This document shows positions 1 to 10,519 of a stretch of DNA of 64,000 bases, one piece after another. Source of the DNA: Corallium rubrum. Lineage: Eukaryota; Cnidaria; Anthozoa; Scleralcyonacea; Coralliidae. Location of the stretch: assembly GCA_964035015.1 (NCBI GenBank), contig CAXIUP010000270.1:336001-400000 (forward strand), read 5' to 3'. The notes below the pieces were generated by a model. It made no database searches. It saw nothing but the letters and a program-made list of their open reading frames with translations, and was not told the origin of the DNA. The translations under genes and the position numbers were made by a program. How positions within the stretch are numbered: position 1 is the stretch's first letter; each line of letters opens with the position of its first letter.

Positions 1-398
1 TATGGGCCCACTCCTATTGTTTAACCTAGCAACTACCCTGCCTCTCAATGGCCCTGTACCAAGATAATCAAACTTTATCACTTTAATAACAGAGTGATAT
101 TCAATGCAGGACCTTTCAATACAAAGTTATTGTTTGTATTTATATCTTGTTATAATTATTGTATATGAGAAATATTTGGATATGTTTAATTAAAAATTGT
201 GATATATTAGGTAATATGCAACTATTTTTCTTCAATTGGACGAGCCCATAAAACGTGAGGCACTATGGCAGTATGGATATATATAAGTAAAGCCTGTAAA
301 GGGCCAGGTGTATATATACTGAAGGGGGTATGGCCGAATAGAAAGGACTTGAAGATAAAGAGATGGAATTTTATGAAAATAAAGTTTAATCATTACCA
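1..398. other. No feature seen
   Basis: AT-rich sequence with no coding signal, inverted repeat or recognisable element that I can support. Confidence 0.5.
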
Positions 399-556
399 TA
401 TAATATAATATAATATAATATAATATAATATAATATAATATAATATAATATAATATAATATAATATAATATAATATAATATAATATAATATAATATAATA
501 TAATATAATATAATATAATATAATATAATATAATATAATATAATATAATATAATAT
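399..556. repeat. (TATAA)n microsatellite
   Basis: About 31 nearly perfect copies of the pentamer TATAA in one uninterrupted block. Confidence 0.97.
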
Positions 557-1245
557 AGTCATATAATTAGTATTGCACTGATATTGCTCTTGCAGAATTG
601 GTTATCGCCGCTAATTATAAAATAACAGTATCAATATCACAATTTGTCTTTTCGATAGTTGTATAATTTACTCGGTAATTATAGTTTTCATTGTAATGTA
701 AATGTGCTTTCGTATTGAATTGTTGATGTTTGCAAGCAGATTTATGTTACGATGAAAGATGTAACTGTTGCTATTAATACAAAATACTAATGCATTTTCA
801 TTATTTAAACAGCTGTGTTAAATTTTTATGGATTGTACCCTATTACGGTAACAGTCAGCACTATTGGTAATCGGGATATTAGTAAATTCATATATTGATG
901 CAAAACTACACAAGATCATGATATGAAAATAATTCAGTTTGCCTTGATGAAAGGCTTTCGCTCGAAACGTCAGCATTTCTTACTAACAGTGTTGGCAGTT
1001 TACCATATTTCGCTATTTTATCTTGTATTTCACACTAATTCGCGGCCATTTATACGAGTCATTTATACGAGTCATTTATTCGGATACGCTAGGCTCGAAT
1101 CAAGTATATTCACATTAGGTTCCGGAATTAAGAATATCCGGTTTTGTCAAAAAACTGTTTCAGATTCGTCTTTGTCGTGTCATGGTTAACTCATGATATG
1201 CCACATCACTAACACATAACTTATCCATGATGTAAACTACACTCT
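557..1245. other. No gene seen
   Basis: An 88-codon open frame at 923-1189 has no recognisable motif and no splice context, so it is not called. No other structure was seen. Confidence 0.45.
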
Positions 1246-1818
1246 TTACTTTGTCTTTATCCTCTTCTGTGACAGATTGATATGCAGATTTTTTGCACCA
1301 TTATATTGCAAAGTAGTTTTATCACCATTCAAATCAACTATACACAACTTGTCAAGCTTAAATCCAAATGTTTCGAGAAACCAGAGGGCTCTTTCTGCAC
1401 TGGTTTTTAGCTCTTTCAGCTTCTTTTGCCTCTGGGTGTAGCTAACTTTATCACATGTGCTTCCTTTGTTCCTATAAGTGGAATTGCAGTGTTTGCAGCA
1501 GTCGCTGTTCACAAGAGTCTGTACATCTTCTTGCATTTTTTTGCATCTGATATTTCTTTGAAGGATTCTTAAAGCTCAGCTATACGATGTGTATCCTCTC
1601 TGAGTTCTGCAACCTCTTGCAATAGACTATCACACCTGGCTTCAAGAGTCTTAATCTGCTCTTGCAAATGTGCTTTCTCTTCTTCAAGACTATGAATTTG
1701 AGTTAAAAGTTGGTTCGCATCCTGCACCTCATACCGATGTATTGATAATTTCTTGACATGTTGTAGTAGTATAAATAAGTTTTGTGGAAACACCACGTAA
1801 ACTATTTCTTTGCTAAGC

Positions 1819-1848
1819 TTTCGGCCTGTTGACTCAGGCCTTCATCAG
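1819..1848 (-). ncRNA. Hammerhead-ribozyme-like core (left arm)
   Basis: This is the same core as at 2100-2129 on the opposite strand: TCATCAG at 1842-1848 and TTTC at 1819-1822 as read on plus. It has the same stem II and the same doubtful cleavage triplet. It belongs to the left arm of the Penelope-like insertion. Confidence 0.5.
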
Positions 1849-2099
1849 AGCAATGACAACAAGTTGTTGGCTCACGTCATTTATAAACTAAGCAACTGAT
1901 CAATTAAATCACGTAAGAATACAATGGCGTATCACGTTAATTTTATTAATTAGAAAACAAAATCAAGAATGTTCTCCGAATAGGGCACGCCACGTGCTAT
2001 TTAATGGCTGTCCCTCCTGAGAAATAGTGTGATGTTTGGCGATCTCAATGGATTCTCTAGTTCATAAATGACGTGAGCCAACAACTTGTTGTCATTGCT

Positions 2100-2129
2100 C
2101 TGATGAAGGCCTGAGTCAACAGGCCGAAA
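2100..2129 (+). ncRNA. Hammerhead-ribozyme-like core (right arm)
   Basis: CTGATGA at 2100-2106 is followed by a 6-bp hairpin (GGCCTG, loop AGTCAA, CAGGCC) and then GAAA at 2126-2129. This matches the conserved CUGANGA / stem II / GAAA core of hammerhead ribozymes. Stem I could form between AGC upstream and GCT just before the core. The expected NUH cleavage triplet reads GUG, which is unfavourable, so activity is doubtful. Confidence 0.5.
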
Positions 2130-2344
2130 GCTTAGCAAAGAAATAGTTTACGTGGTGTTTCCACAAAACTTATTTATATTACTTTATCGCCATGAAAACG
2201 TTCAAAGAATTAATGTTGTAGTAGCTTTGTCCTTTTAGATCCAGAGGTCCCAGCACATGATTTAACAGCAGAGCTACACAGTTCTCTTAAGCGTTGTTCC
2301 ACTCGTACTTTAGCTTCTTCCTTTATGAAACAAGCTGAATTATT

Positions 2345-3330
2345 TTGCGATTGATATAACGAATCCAAGAATGACATGCACAGAAAGCTTGTTTATCACT
2401 CTTATTTGGTGCAACTTGACTAAAAACTCGTTAGGAATACACAAAGTAATAAAAACTTCACTGCAATTCTGCCTGCGAATATAGGAAAGAGGTCCTTCCG
2501 AGGAAAATGTTATGATCGACTTAAATTTTAGGTAATCATGAATATTCAATACATCCGACATTTGTACATTTGAATGACCGGGAAAATTGCGTGCGAAGTC
2601 CCCTCAAGTGACAGTCTGCTGATCCGAACTAGTTAGGGCTCAAGCAAAATTTCGCTCTGGCTGGACTTGGACAGCGTTCTTCAGCATTAACATATGCTCG
2701 AGGCTTTCCGAATTTGTTTCCAGGCATTCGAAATCTGAAATCTACTGTTTACAAGCTTCGATTTGATGTGTTGGTGAATAGTGTGCACCGAATATTTTTC
2801 AAATTATTGCCTCCCGAATTCTGGTAATATGGAGTACGATTGCGGCGGTTGATTAGAAGTCGTCGAAAGCGTGCTTTTGAATTGGAAAAAGGAAAGCTCA
2901 ATTTATCTCCCAAAGAGGAAAATGGACGTAAAATGTGCAGTTGTTAAACTGAAACTTACCACACGAGGTTCAACTTTTGATCTGGCGCGTCTAGTTTTGT
3001 AAAATAAGTTTCTGCATTTCGCATTTACGAGGACGTTTATAGTGTCCGCACTATGGCGGAGTTGGCGAGGAAAGTTGACATCGAAAAAGGAAAGGCAAAT
3101 TTCATCCTTTGGTAAATAATTTTTGTATTTTATGATAGATTGTATGTTCGATTTATGCGTATGAGGTTCAAATTTTGTGTATACCATATAGCAAATTCAT
3201 AATTCGAAAGTAATTATATAGTGTTTAAAAGGTGACGCCAGAGGGTCAATATAGACTTAACATTCGATTTCTCACAAATAGACAATTTGCTATACACTTA
3301 ACGTTCGATTGAAAATTTCTAAATAAGTGT
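2345..3330. other. No gene seen
   Basis: Short unrelated open frames only. The region separates the RAG1-like fragment from the BEL/Pao relic and may be decayed BEL sequence, but I cannot show that. Confidence 0.4.
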
Positions 3331-3688
3331 CTCTGTCCCTTACATAACAATTGAAACATCTACTATACTTGCGTAATAATGTTATACGTTCCTTCTTGTC
3401 CGTCACTTTCTTGCAGTCTCGTGGTTGTGGGTTCCAAGACAGTACGCACAACCATGTCGTCGTCGGTTTTCCTTTCTTGCAAACAAGGTACTCGCTGTCG
3501 GTGGATGATAACGGCTGCGACGCCTTTCGACTTCATCGTCTTTTACAGGGCCAGATGTCAGAACATGACTCTCTCTCAACTCCATTTCTTCCAGAAGTGC
3601 CTTGGAAAGTTCCCCCATCGTCCACTCGAGGTACTTCTGGCCTCTCGTTATTGTTAGTCGGACTATATTTCTGACAGTTTCTTTAAGG

Positions 3689-4712
3689 GTGTTCAGACAT
3701 TTTTATTTTCACCCGTTGCTAGCGAAAACTTGATTTGACCACAGAGCTTCTAGAGCTGTACAAATTTGATCCCCATGCTAGAAATGCTAGATATTCTGCA
3801 CGTAGTATATATGAATGAAGTTCTTTCGTTTGATGACGTCATAGTGACGTCATAGTGACGTCATTGAGATAAGAAAAAACCTATAATTTCCGCCAACTTA
3901 AAAGTTTCGCTAACTAAAGAAGTTTCACTAGAACCAGAATTGTTATGTGCAAAAAGTACGCATGCGTTTCTCAATTGAGCAAATCTTAATGACTTTATGG
4001 CCGTTTTAATGGAATTTTAAGGGATTTTTTTAACAAAAAATAGAATATCATTGTCATTTTTGTTTTATTCATAAAATCCATGCGTACTTTTTGGGAGACA
4101 TGTTTTCCCTAGGTGTAAACGAAAGAAAAGTAACGATTCGATAAATACTCGCGGAAATTATAGGAATCTTGTGAGCTCATGTTTTTGTGACTCAATGACA
4201 CTCAACCTAGCCTGAAAGAATCAGGCGCGAGCCCTCATCCTGTCTCCTGCCTGATCGGAACTTGCCAGCTAAATTGCGAGTTCAGCCGTGGTTCCAAGCC
4301 AAGAATGCTCGAAAAGTCGTCTTGTTCTACATACAAAGTTAAAAGTTGATGTCCACTGTCTTCGGAATGTTTGATTTATAGTTCATCAGCTCTGCCGATT
4401 TCTAAATTCCGGCATTCAATCCAAATATCTCGACGTGACGACGTTCTTCGTTTATTTTTCCATCTATCGCCGTCTGTGTACCGAAGTTCTTCAACTCTTC
4501 AAGTGTTTTTGCCAGCGACATTCTACAGCAAAGGAATAGTTTTCTTTTGTTTTCGTACTTTTTCTCACAAACTGCTCGGCTCTTTTCGGGTTTTTTTTTG
4601 TTATGATTTTATACCTTTTTGCAGTGTATAATATGTTTTTGTGAAAAGGTTTCTCCGACCGCAAGTAATGTCCTCAACAACCAGTTGCCTAGCAACGAAA
4701 TACGTCCGAACA
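3689..4712. mobile_element. Inverted-repeat DNA element inside BEL gag
   Basis: The left end reads GTGTTCAGACATTTTTATTT then CGTTGCTAG. The inverted right end (4712 leftward) reads GTGTTCGGACG then CGTTGCTAG. The BEL gag frame runs up to both borders and stops inside, so this is an insertion of about 1 kb. No transposase is visible and the target duplication is unclear, so I cannot assign a superfamily. Confidence 0.5.
3834..3863. promoter_or_regulatory. Three CRE/ATF palindromes, 11-bp spacing
   Basis: TGACGTCA occurs at 3834-3841, 3845-3852 and 3856-3863. This is the full consensus for CREB/ATF factors, repeated in tandem at almost one helical turn. It lies inside the inverted-repeat element. 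Regulatory use is inference. Confidence 0.45.
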
Positions 4713-5545
4713 CATTTATTACGTATGGCACAACGATTGCGGCGTAGGTTGGTTCATCGACCTTGAGGGCCTATAAGCCACGGTAGTTACTTTCGATTGC
4801 TTCGAAAAAATGACGCAGGCGTTTTGTGTCCTTAGGGTTTAACACTGGTTTCACGTTCATCAGTTCGTTTATGTGCACACGCTATACGACCGTCTTATTA
4901 CCGAACCGTCTTTGGAGGAGTTCGACAGCGGCACTGTAGTTCGCGCCTGTAAGTGAAAATCCGGCGATGGCAGATTTTTCGGGGTTTTCGACAAGTCCGC
5001 GCAGATATGTAAACTTGTTGACGTCGTTTAGAGATTCGTTCTCGTCGATTGCGCTTCTGAATGAATCCCAAAACTCGGTCCACTCGTGGATCTTTCAATT
5101 AAACCTCCAGACTTCAAGCTTTGGTAGTCTCATGCGCGCGGAGTAACTTGGTTTCGAAGTTGAAACCGAGTTGCTCCCCTTGTTAGTTCCGTCGTTTGAT
5201 TGTTCTTTGGGTCGTGCCAACAATTCGTCGATAGCTGCGATGCCACCGAAAACTTCATCTTTGTCTCCGGACGACTCTTCGATTTCTTATTCGATTTCTT
5301 GCTCTTCTTCCAGGGACTCGAGAATTTTTTCGTCCAAGCGCGCGATTATTCCGATCTTTTCGTTCAACGCCAATTTTAACTGGGCTAAGGCAACCGTCAC
5401 ATCTGGCTCTGCCGAAAAGTCTATCGAGAGTTCTTTGACTTTGGCGAGCTTCCTCGTGACGTGCATGTGTTCGGTATCCACTTCTTTTCCTCGTTATTTC
5501 GAACATAATGCTTTCACTTTCTTGAATCCCACTTGAAGGACCATG

Positions 5546-5952
5546 TGTTGCGCAACCTGTTTGCGTTCGAAGATTACGCCCTTGCCGGCTCGTTGATTCT
5601 AGACACGTTGGGACTAGATCTTTCAAATTGCGTTTATTTCTGTTACCCACAGCACACTCACACTCATCACAACTACAACAGCAACTCACAACTCTATGTT
5701 TACAGCTTGTATTTATAGTCAGAACACGAGAAGACATTCTCTAACTATGACATATTTCCAATGCGTTATTCCTACGGAATTATCTGATAATCAGTTTGCA
5801 ACATCATGTTCCTTTTCCTAATTAATAGAACCACACGTAACAAGTTCAAGTTTATTTAATAATGTGGTTTGGCCCCAATTCCTAATCTTTAATTAAGGTG
5901 TTTCTTCCCATGCACTTATTTCCCGTTCTAATCACACACATATTCTACAACA
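5546..5952 (-). repeat. BEL/Pao 5' LTR (407 bp) and primer site
   Basis: On the minus strand the LTR starts TGTTGTAGAATATG at 5952 and ends GTTGCGCAACA at 5546, giving TG...CA ends. Two bases downstream is TGGTCCTTCAAGTGGGATTC, a typical tRNA primer-binding site beginning TGG. Gag follows directly. No matching 3' LTR was found to the left, so the element is truncated. Confidence 0.7.
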
Positions 5953-6298
5953 CTGACTGTTGTGTCATTGAAGGCTGTACATCCCAGTTCTAGCCAATGA
6001 GCTTCCGCCAATCAAGTACCGCGCCTGGTTACCTATTTGTTAACCGTGGTTATTGCTTATAACCTCACCAAACTTTTCACTTACTGTTATATTGTTCTAT
6101 GTCTGCAAAAGAACAAACAAGAAAAAATAACAAAATATAATTTGTCAACGTAGCAATAAACAGCAATGTTAATCCAACGTTGACAAGATAAACATGTGCA
6201 GAAAGCAATCATGCCAATAAATTGCCCCATTGAAGTGGACATTTGGTAACTATAGGTTCCAGACTCCGCCTGAGAGGAGATAGAGTTGAAAAGTAAAC
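5953..6298. other. Spacer; probable promoter side of the 6299 gene
   Basis: 346 bases with no element boundary that I recognise. It lies directly upstream of the ATG at 6299. Confidence 0.4.
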
Positions 6299-7158
6299 AT
6301 GGCGACAGAAAAGCGTGCGCGTCCAGAGAAGGGGTTCTATCGAAGCGTGGAGAATGGTGTTCGTATACGAGCGGATAAATTACACTCAAAACAAGAAAAA
6401 TTCAATACAGAAAAGATGTATCCTATCGAGGTAAGCAGAGTTTTTGGGCAGGATTAGTTTTGCGCGAATTTCTACTGTCAATCATTAAGTAATCTTTATA
6501 TAGCGATTGATGAATCCTTGTTTTTTTAATTTATTTTGTAGATTATTGATAGAGACAAAGCCTCAAACAAAGTGAAAATTCACTTTTTAGGATAATTTTG
6601 ATGGATAATTAGGATAATTTTGATGAATGGAGAGATGGAGATGGAATCGTTACAGTGAGAAATCTAGCCAAATTTGTCGTGTAATACAACAATTTGAACC
6701 AAGCATTGATTCCTTGCCTGACAGGGCTTCAGCCTTCTTTTACCACCTGAGCAAAGCAATTAAAGTTGCCTTATATTCATCTAAGAGAGAGTCACCAGAT
6801 ATTCGGATCGAAGAACGAATTGATATTGATAATTTATAAGGAATACCTAAGTAATATTGGAGTTTTAAAGAAGTCAAGGGGAAGAGATGTCCATGTAGTG
6901 GACAACAACACTGACGTATGTAACATTTTTGGCAGCAAATGGTTTGAAAGGATTCTTAATAATAATAATGGGGACTTTTGCTATGTTATTGCGGGTACAG
7001 TGAGATTTTGGTTGAACGAAAAAAGACCATTGAAAGAATTTTTTTATGTTGGGGATCACCTTTTGGAAAATCATATTGAAAATGACTTACAAGTTATATT
7101 TACCTTTGTTCGTGGAGATGGTGTGAATGCAGAATACAAAACAAATCAGTGGAAATAG
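6299..7158 (+). pseudogene. Multicopy gene with chromo/Tudor-like start, frameshifted
   Basis: Exon 1 is 6299-6430: an ATG, 44 codons (MATEKRARPEKGFYRSVENG...) and a clean GTAAGC donor. An acceptor at 6540-6541 opens exon 2, which reads IIDRDKASNKVKIHFLG. After a stop and a short local duplication it continues in another frame as FDEWRDGDGIV. Together these resemble the beta-strand and DEWR end of chromo-barrel or Tudor-knot folds. Beyond two more frame changes the downstream domain reads FEPSIDSLPDRASAFFYHL, GSKWFERILN, FCYVIAGTVRFWL and VIFTFVRGDG. From memory this resembles an uncharacterised multicopy cnidarian family. It ends at 7158, tail to tail with the RAG1-like gene. Function is unknown. 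The frame damage could be real decay or partly assembly error. Confidence 0.55.
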
Positions 7159-7718
7159 ATTTTTTATTGTCATACATATTACCTTGTTGTACTGTTCTGA
7201 TTATAAACTTATATATACTTCTAAATTTTTTTATTTAAACATATTTTTTCCTGACATTTTCTCCAAGAGCTAACAGCTCATCGAGGGAGATTATGACATA
7301 CGTACTAATCTCACTCCTTAATATTTAACAAAGACCTTCTGTAAAAGTAGTACAAATACTTTCCCATTTCTGTAATCACCTGTATATTATAGAATAGCTG
7401 TATTCTGATGTGTTTCAGAAATTTGAGTAGGTTATACTGATAAGATTTTTATTTTTTAATTGTTGATAAATATCAGAATTTTCAAAAAGAATTATCCCAT
7501 GCCACAAGAATACAGTGACACACACCAAACCATAAACTCAGATATGGGAAGGTATTGGTATTTTAAATTTTAATACAATTTATGCAGTTTATTACAGATT
7601 CTGAGCTTTACAATCCTTTCTTGTCAGCAATTTAAGTAGTCAAATCTTATTCATATTATACAAAAAGTACCCAGTATCCAGCTGGATATTTGGCCAGATA
7701 ATTTTCAATAAACAGTAA
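7159..7718. other. Convergent 3' spacer
   Basis: AT-rich spacer between two genes transcribed toward each other. The missing C-terminal part of the RAG1-like gene (second zinc-binding His and catalytic Glu region) should lie here on the minus strand. I could not find it in any frame. Confidence 0.5.
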
Positions 7719-9775
7719 TTTACTGGGCATAAAAGTGTGAAGAATGCATGTAAGGAGTGACATGCTTTGTTTGATACAACTTTAAAAACTGATCTAGAAA
7801 TGGCTTGGATTTCTCTTGAATGTGTTCTTTGCTTACTTGTGGGCCAGTTGAACTCAACATATTTGTAATTTCTAGAAACTGTCTCCACAACTCTGAAATC
7901 TGATTGGACTTTGGGTGACTAGGCAGTAGCTCACAAATGTCAACATTCCTAAATAATTTCAGTTTCTCTGGGCCAGTGAGATCCGCCATTTTAATTTTTT
8001 TGAATGCTTGCACACAAACCAATGAAAGGAAATTTTTAAAGTATCATTATGATATGATTCCCATCTAGCCATGTGTGTAGGCCTATATGCAGAACTTTCA
8101 AATCCATCAGTAAATCTCTTCTTATTGTCAATTGAATCTAGCCTGCGAAATTCTAGAATGAGCAGGTTAATCAAGTTGTCAGAAATTCTGAGGAAAAGAT
8201 GTAGAGTGTCTATCACAACATGGTCCAGAGGTATTGATGGGAATAATGGTGAACGTTTTACATTGTAGTGAACGTTTTACATTGTAGTGAACGTTTTACA
8301 TTGTAGTGTTCCCCCCGGGACCTTTCATTTGATTTTCGTTGGATTTCGTCTATTGTGCGAGCACCTTTTGAAGTATCGGAAAGAGACCATTCTTTTGTTC
8401 CATCATATTTGTGGTACAATGGACACTTGCACCAAATACAGGGGTGAGATACAGTTGCTGCAACAAGTCCACAAACACATGCAAGAAAGTTCCAGTCCCC
8501 TCCTAAAAACCACTCAATAGCAAAACATTCTGTTCCAACTTCTAAATGCTTAAGTGATTCCACATCTCTCCGGATATCTGACAGAGATTCTGCAAGTTTC
8601 TCATAATTTTCAGGCTCTTTAATTATGGCAATCAAATGGTTCCCATCTGCTGACATTGCTTTTGAGCCTTCATCCAGAATAGTAAATGTCACATTAATAA
8701 CATGTAACCTTTTTCCAACATTGGTCCCATCGCCTGACAATTTTACACAAATTTTATGATTCTGTTTAAATGCTTCATTGGCAGGAGTGTTTTTAATTAA
8801 GTGTTGTAACCTTACTTGCAGCCTTTCTTTTATGTCTTGCTGAACACCATTTGTACCTCCAGGGGTATCAGTAAGATTCCATTTGGCATTTAAAGCCTTA
8901 ATCCTCTGCTGGACTCTCCATGATCTAGGCAGCTCCTTGCTTGTCATTGAAAGTTCATTGTATGCTTCATTTGAAACATTAAACCTTTCTTTGGTATATA
9001 GTAACAAATTTATCTCATCAATCTCCTTGTCAGTGAGAGTCTCAGTGTGAGATGAGGTGTGTATCTCTTCTTCACCCAACAGGTTTACTGTCTCGTACTG
9101 CTGAGTATTCTCATTAAACACTTCAACTTTTGTTGCGATAAAATTGTGCAACCCCAGAAATGATAGGGAGGTTTCACAGTCGGTGACCATTTGCTTTCGA
9201 ATTCTACATTGGTGTCGCCTGCTGTACTCTGAAAATATTTTTGATTGGTTGAGCCTCTTGATATTTTCCTTCTTTGTTGCCTTATTAATTTCTGTGTTAG
9301 CTGTTTAAATTTCTTTTTAAATTTTCCATTCATTTCCTGATTTTTGGCCACAGCTTCTTTTAATTTGTCTTGAATTTTAGCTTTCTTGCACCTCACCACA
9401 TCAAGGTCATCTTGAAGCTTTCTTTTCTCAGCCTTCAACTTACTGATGTCCTGCTTTAGCCTCTCAGGTTCCAGCTCACTGTAATAAATTTTAAATGACC
9501 ATGTTGAATATCTGCCTGTTGTCCATCTCGCCAATAACCTCCTAACCGGACCTCCACCATTAGCTGTTGCCTTCACCATTGCTTCTTTTAATCTCCATAT
9601 TTTTGTTTTGAATGCTTGAAGTATTCTATTGCTTATAATAACCCCTGGGACACCACTCATCTCGCATACTTGCTTCACTAAATCCTTCATATTGTTGGCC
9701 AAGCTGTCTCCCTCAGTACCCTCATCATCTTGATTTGATTTGTGTATTGATTTGGAAAGTTCGTAGAGAAGCTTG
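7719..9775 (-). pseudogene. RAG1-like DDE transposase, main exon, decayed
   Basis: The exon starts after the acceptor TTATATAG at 9776-9777, in phase with exon 1 at 16776-16951. Order of parts: a linker (KLLYELSKSIHKS); a coiled coil (LKAEKRKLQDDLDVV, about 9450-9350); a basic YSRRHQCRIRKQ stretch; then the catalytic core. The core has SGDGTNVGKR, placed like the first catalytic Asp of RAG1; GGDWNFLACVCGL, whose Asp is followed after 18 residues by Cys-x2-Cys (CIWC), the spacing at the second Asp and zinc site of RAG1; IDTLHLFLRISDN; VDICELLPS beside RAG1-type VDAVCELIPS; and VTPYMH where RAG1 has its zinc-binding His. The frame is then lost before the final Glu. Damage: 1-nt shifts near 9243 and 7985, and two extra 19-bp repeat units at 8260-8307. 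These are my own comparisons, not a database result. Confidence 0.65.
8260..8307. repeat. 19-bp tandem repeat in the RAG1-like core
   Basis: GTGAACGTTTTACATTGTA occurs about 2.5 to 3 times in a row. Removing two units (38 bp) restores the minus-strand frame from EHYNVKRS to PLFPSIPLDHVVIDTLH, so the expansion is a late frameshifting event. Confidence 0.8.
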
Positions 9776-9883
9776 CTATATAAAGGAAAATACATAACAC
9801 CACAGTTTTAGGAAGCATTATTCGAAATTGTTTACTTGAAATTATATAACCGGTACAGACGAATTTAACTTACTGTAGCTTAA

Positions 9884-10080
9884 AGTGTCTATGCGACCAA
9901 ATGAGACTTTGCATTTTTAGAATCTTTGGTAACTATAGATACTAAAACCCGAAAACAGAATTAAATTCGAGCTTTTCTTCGCGGAGTTATTGCTACTTAA
10001 ATAGTTGATTTTTTGTGGCGAATAAATTGAAAACCGCGAAAAGAGCTTGGAACCGAATCAGTGCCTTGTGACGTCACAAT
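9884..10080 (+). repeat. Kolobok left terminal inverted repeat
   Basis: About 200 bp. The outer 26 bases match the right end perfectly. Inner parts share GAAAACAGA, CCGCGAAA and a TGACGTCACAATAGTAA block with the right end at lower identity. Confidence 0.85.
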
Positions 10081-10519
10081 AGTAACCGCTCAAGAGGAAA
10101 ACAACAACATTAGCGAGTATTAGCATATAGTACGCAAAGGTTTAGTGCAATATAAGTCACTGTTGGTTTCGAAACGGAAGGTCAAAACGCAAAGGATGTT
10201 TTTCTAAAATATTTTCGTGGGAAAACAAACAAAATCTTCCTCATTTTCGTCACTAGGTGAATTTTCCCGTCGAAAGACGGACGTTTTGGTCTCTAAATGC
10301 GCAAACGCGGTTGCCTAACCCAGCCAAACAATGTCCATTAGGAAAAACGTAGGCATCTAGATCAAATTCAAATTCCGGTACGATTCCACACATATACACC
10401 CTACTCAACCAGTTAACTTCAGTTTTCTACTGTGAACGCTTCGGTAAAAGTAGATTCATTTGGATTCTGTTTGACATTCGATTTCTATCCTGGTGAACCT
10501 ACAGTCACGCAATCTGAAA

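Larger units (their letters stand above)
1770..2212. mobile_element. Penelope-like element remnant with inverted ends
   Basis: Two inverted copies of a roughly 115-bp segment (about 1771-1890 and 2064-2180) flank a short centre. The whole is bracketed by a 12-bp direct repeat, ATGTTGTAGTAG, at 1758-1769 and 2213-2224. Deleting the insert and one repeat rejoins the minus-strand RAG1-like frame, which supports these borders. Each arm holds a CTGATGA-hairpin-GAAA core. Long variable target duplications, inverted terminal segments and hammerhead-like motifs are known traits of Penelope-like retroelements. No reverse transcriptase remains. Confidence 0.65.
1246..2344 (-). pseudogene. RAG1-like transposase family, N-terminal fragment
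   Basis: I read this as the N-terminal half of the same family as the RAG1-like gene at 7719-9775. Bases 2344-2213 translate as a charged helical stretch (EEAKVRVEQRLRELC). After the 443-bp insertion the same frame continues (QHVKKLSIHRYEVQ) into a heptad-rich coiled coil at about 1720-1575 (LLTQIHSLEEEKAHLQEQ) that ends at a stop at 1569. A second frame then gives YTQRQKKLKELK and ALWFLETFGFKLDKLCIVDL. This sits in the same relative position as YSRRHQCRIRKQ and the FLGLHNFIATKVEVFN stretch of the larger gene. No catalytic region is present. Frame changes and the insertion mark it as dead. The family link rests on shared layout and my reading of motif similarity, not on an alignment. Confidence 0.6.
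3330..5500 (-). pseudogene. BEL/Pao retrotransposon gag-region relic
   Basis: Reading leftward from the LTR, the first segment (about 5480-5290) is an acidic coiled-coil Gag N-terminus (LNEKIGIIARLDEKILES) ending in a stop after EEEQEIE. Next comes RLPKLEVWRFN, a stop, then KIHEWTEFWDSFRSAI and NKFTYLRGLVENPEKSA. This matches the DUF1759-type Gag domain of BEL/Pao elements. Further stops occur at about 4873 and 4770. After a 1-kb insertion the frame resumes at about 3690 with ITRGQKYLEWTMGELS and MELRESHVL, then a zinc-knuckle region (CAYCLGTHNHET, RCFNC). At least three in-frame stops and a frameshift show it is inactive. No protease, RT or integrase remains in the window. Confidence 0.75.

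Noticed and set aside
923..1189. 88-codon open frame
   Set aside because: No motif, no splice context, no composition shift; expected by chance in 64 kb.
3351..3674. Plus-strand frames of 92-107 codons
   Set aside because: Antisense to the BEL zinc-knuckle region, which has clear family motifs on the minus strand.
5255..5737. 160-codon minus open frame over the BEL gag start
   Set aside because: Out of frame with the recognisable Gag coding (KIGIIARLDEKILES); a shadow frame running from the LTR.
6299..7158. RAG2 homologue beside the RAG1-like gene
   Set aside because: No Kelch repeats or PHD finger are visible; the beta-barrel start and downstream domain do not match RAG2.
7640..7888. Alternative C-terminus of the RAG1-like gene in another frame
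   Set aside because: After VTPYMH the shifted frame (FTLLCPVNYC) lacks the expected His-Val-Pro-Glu and acidic motif; read as non-coding after truncation.
9085..9190. Two separate overlapping genes on the minus strand
   Set aside because: The overlap comes from a 1-nt shift near 9243; the combined reading gives one continuous family-like protein.
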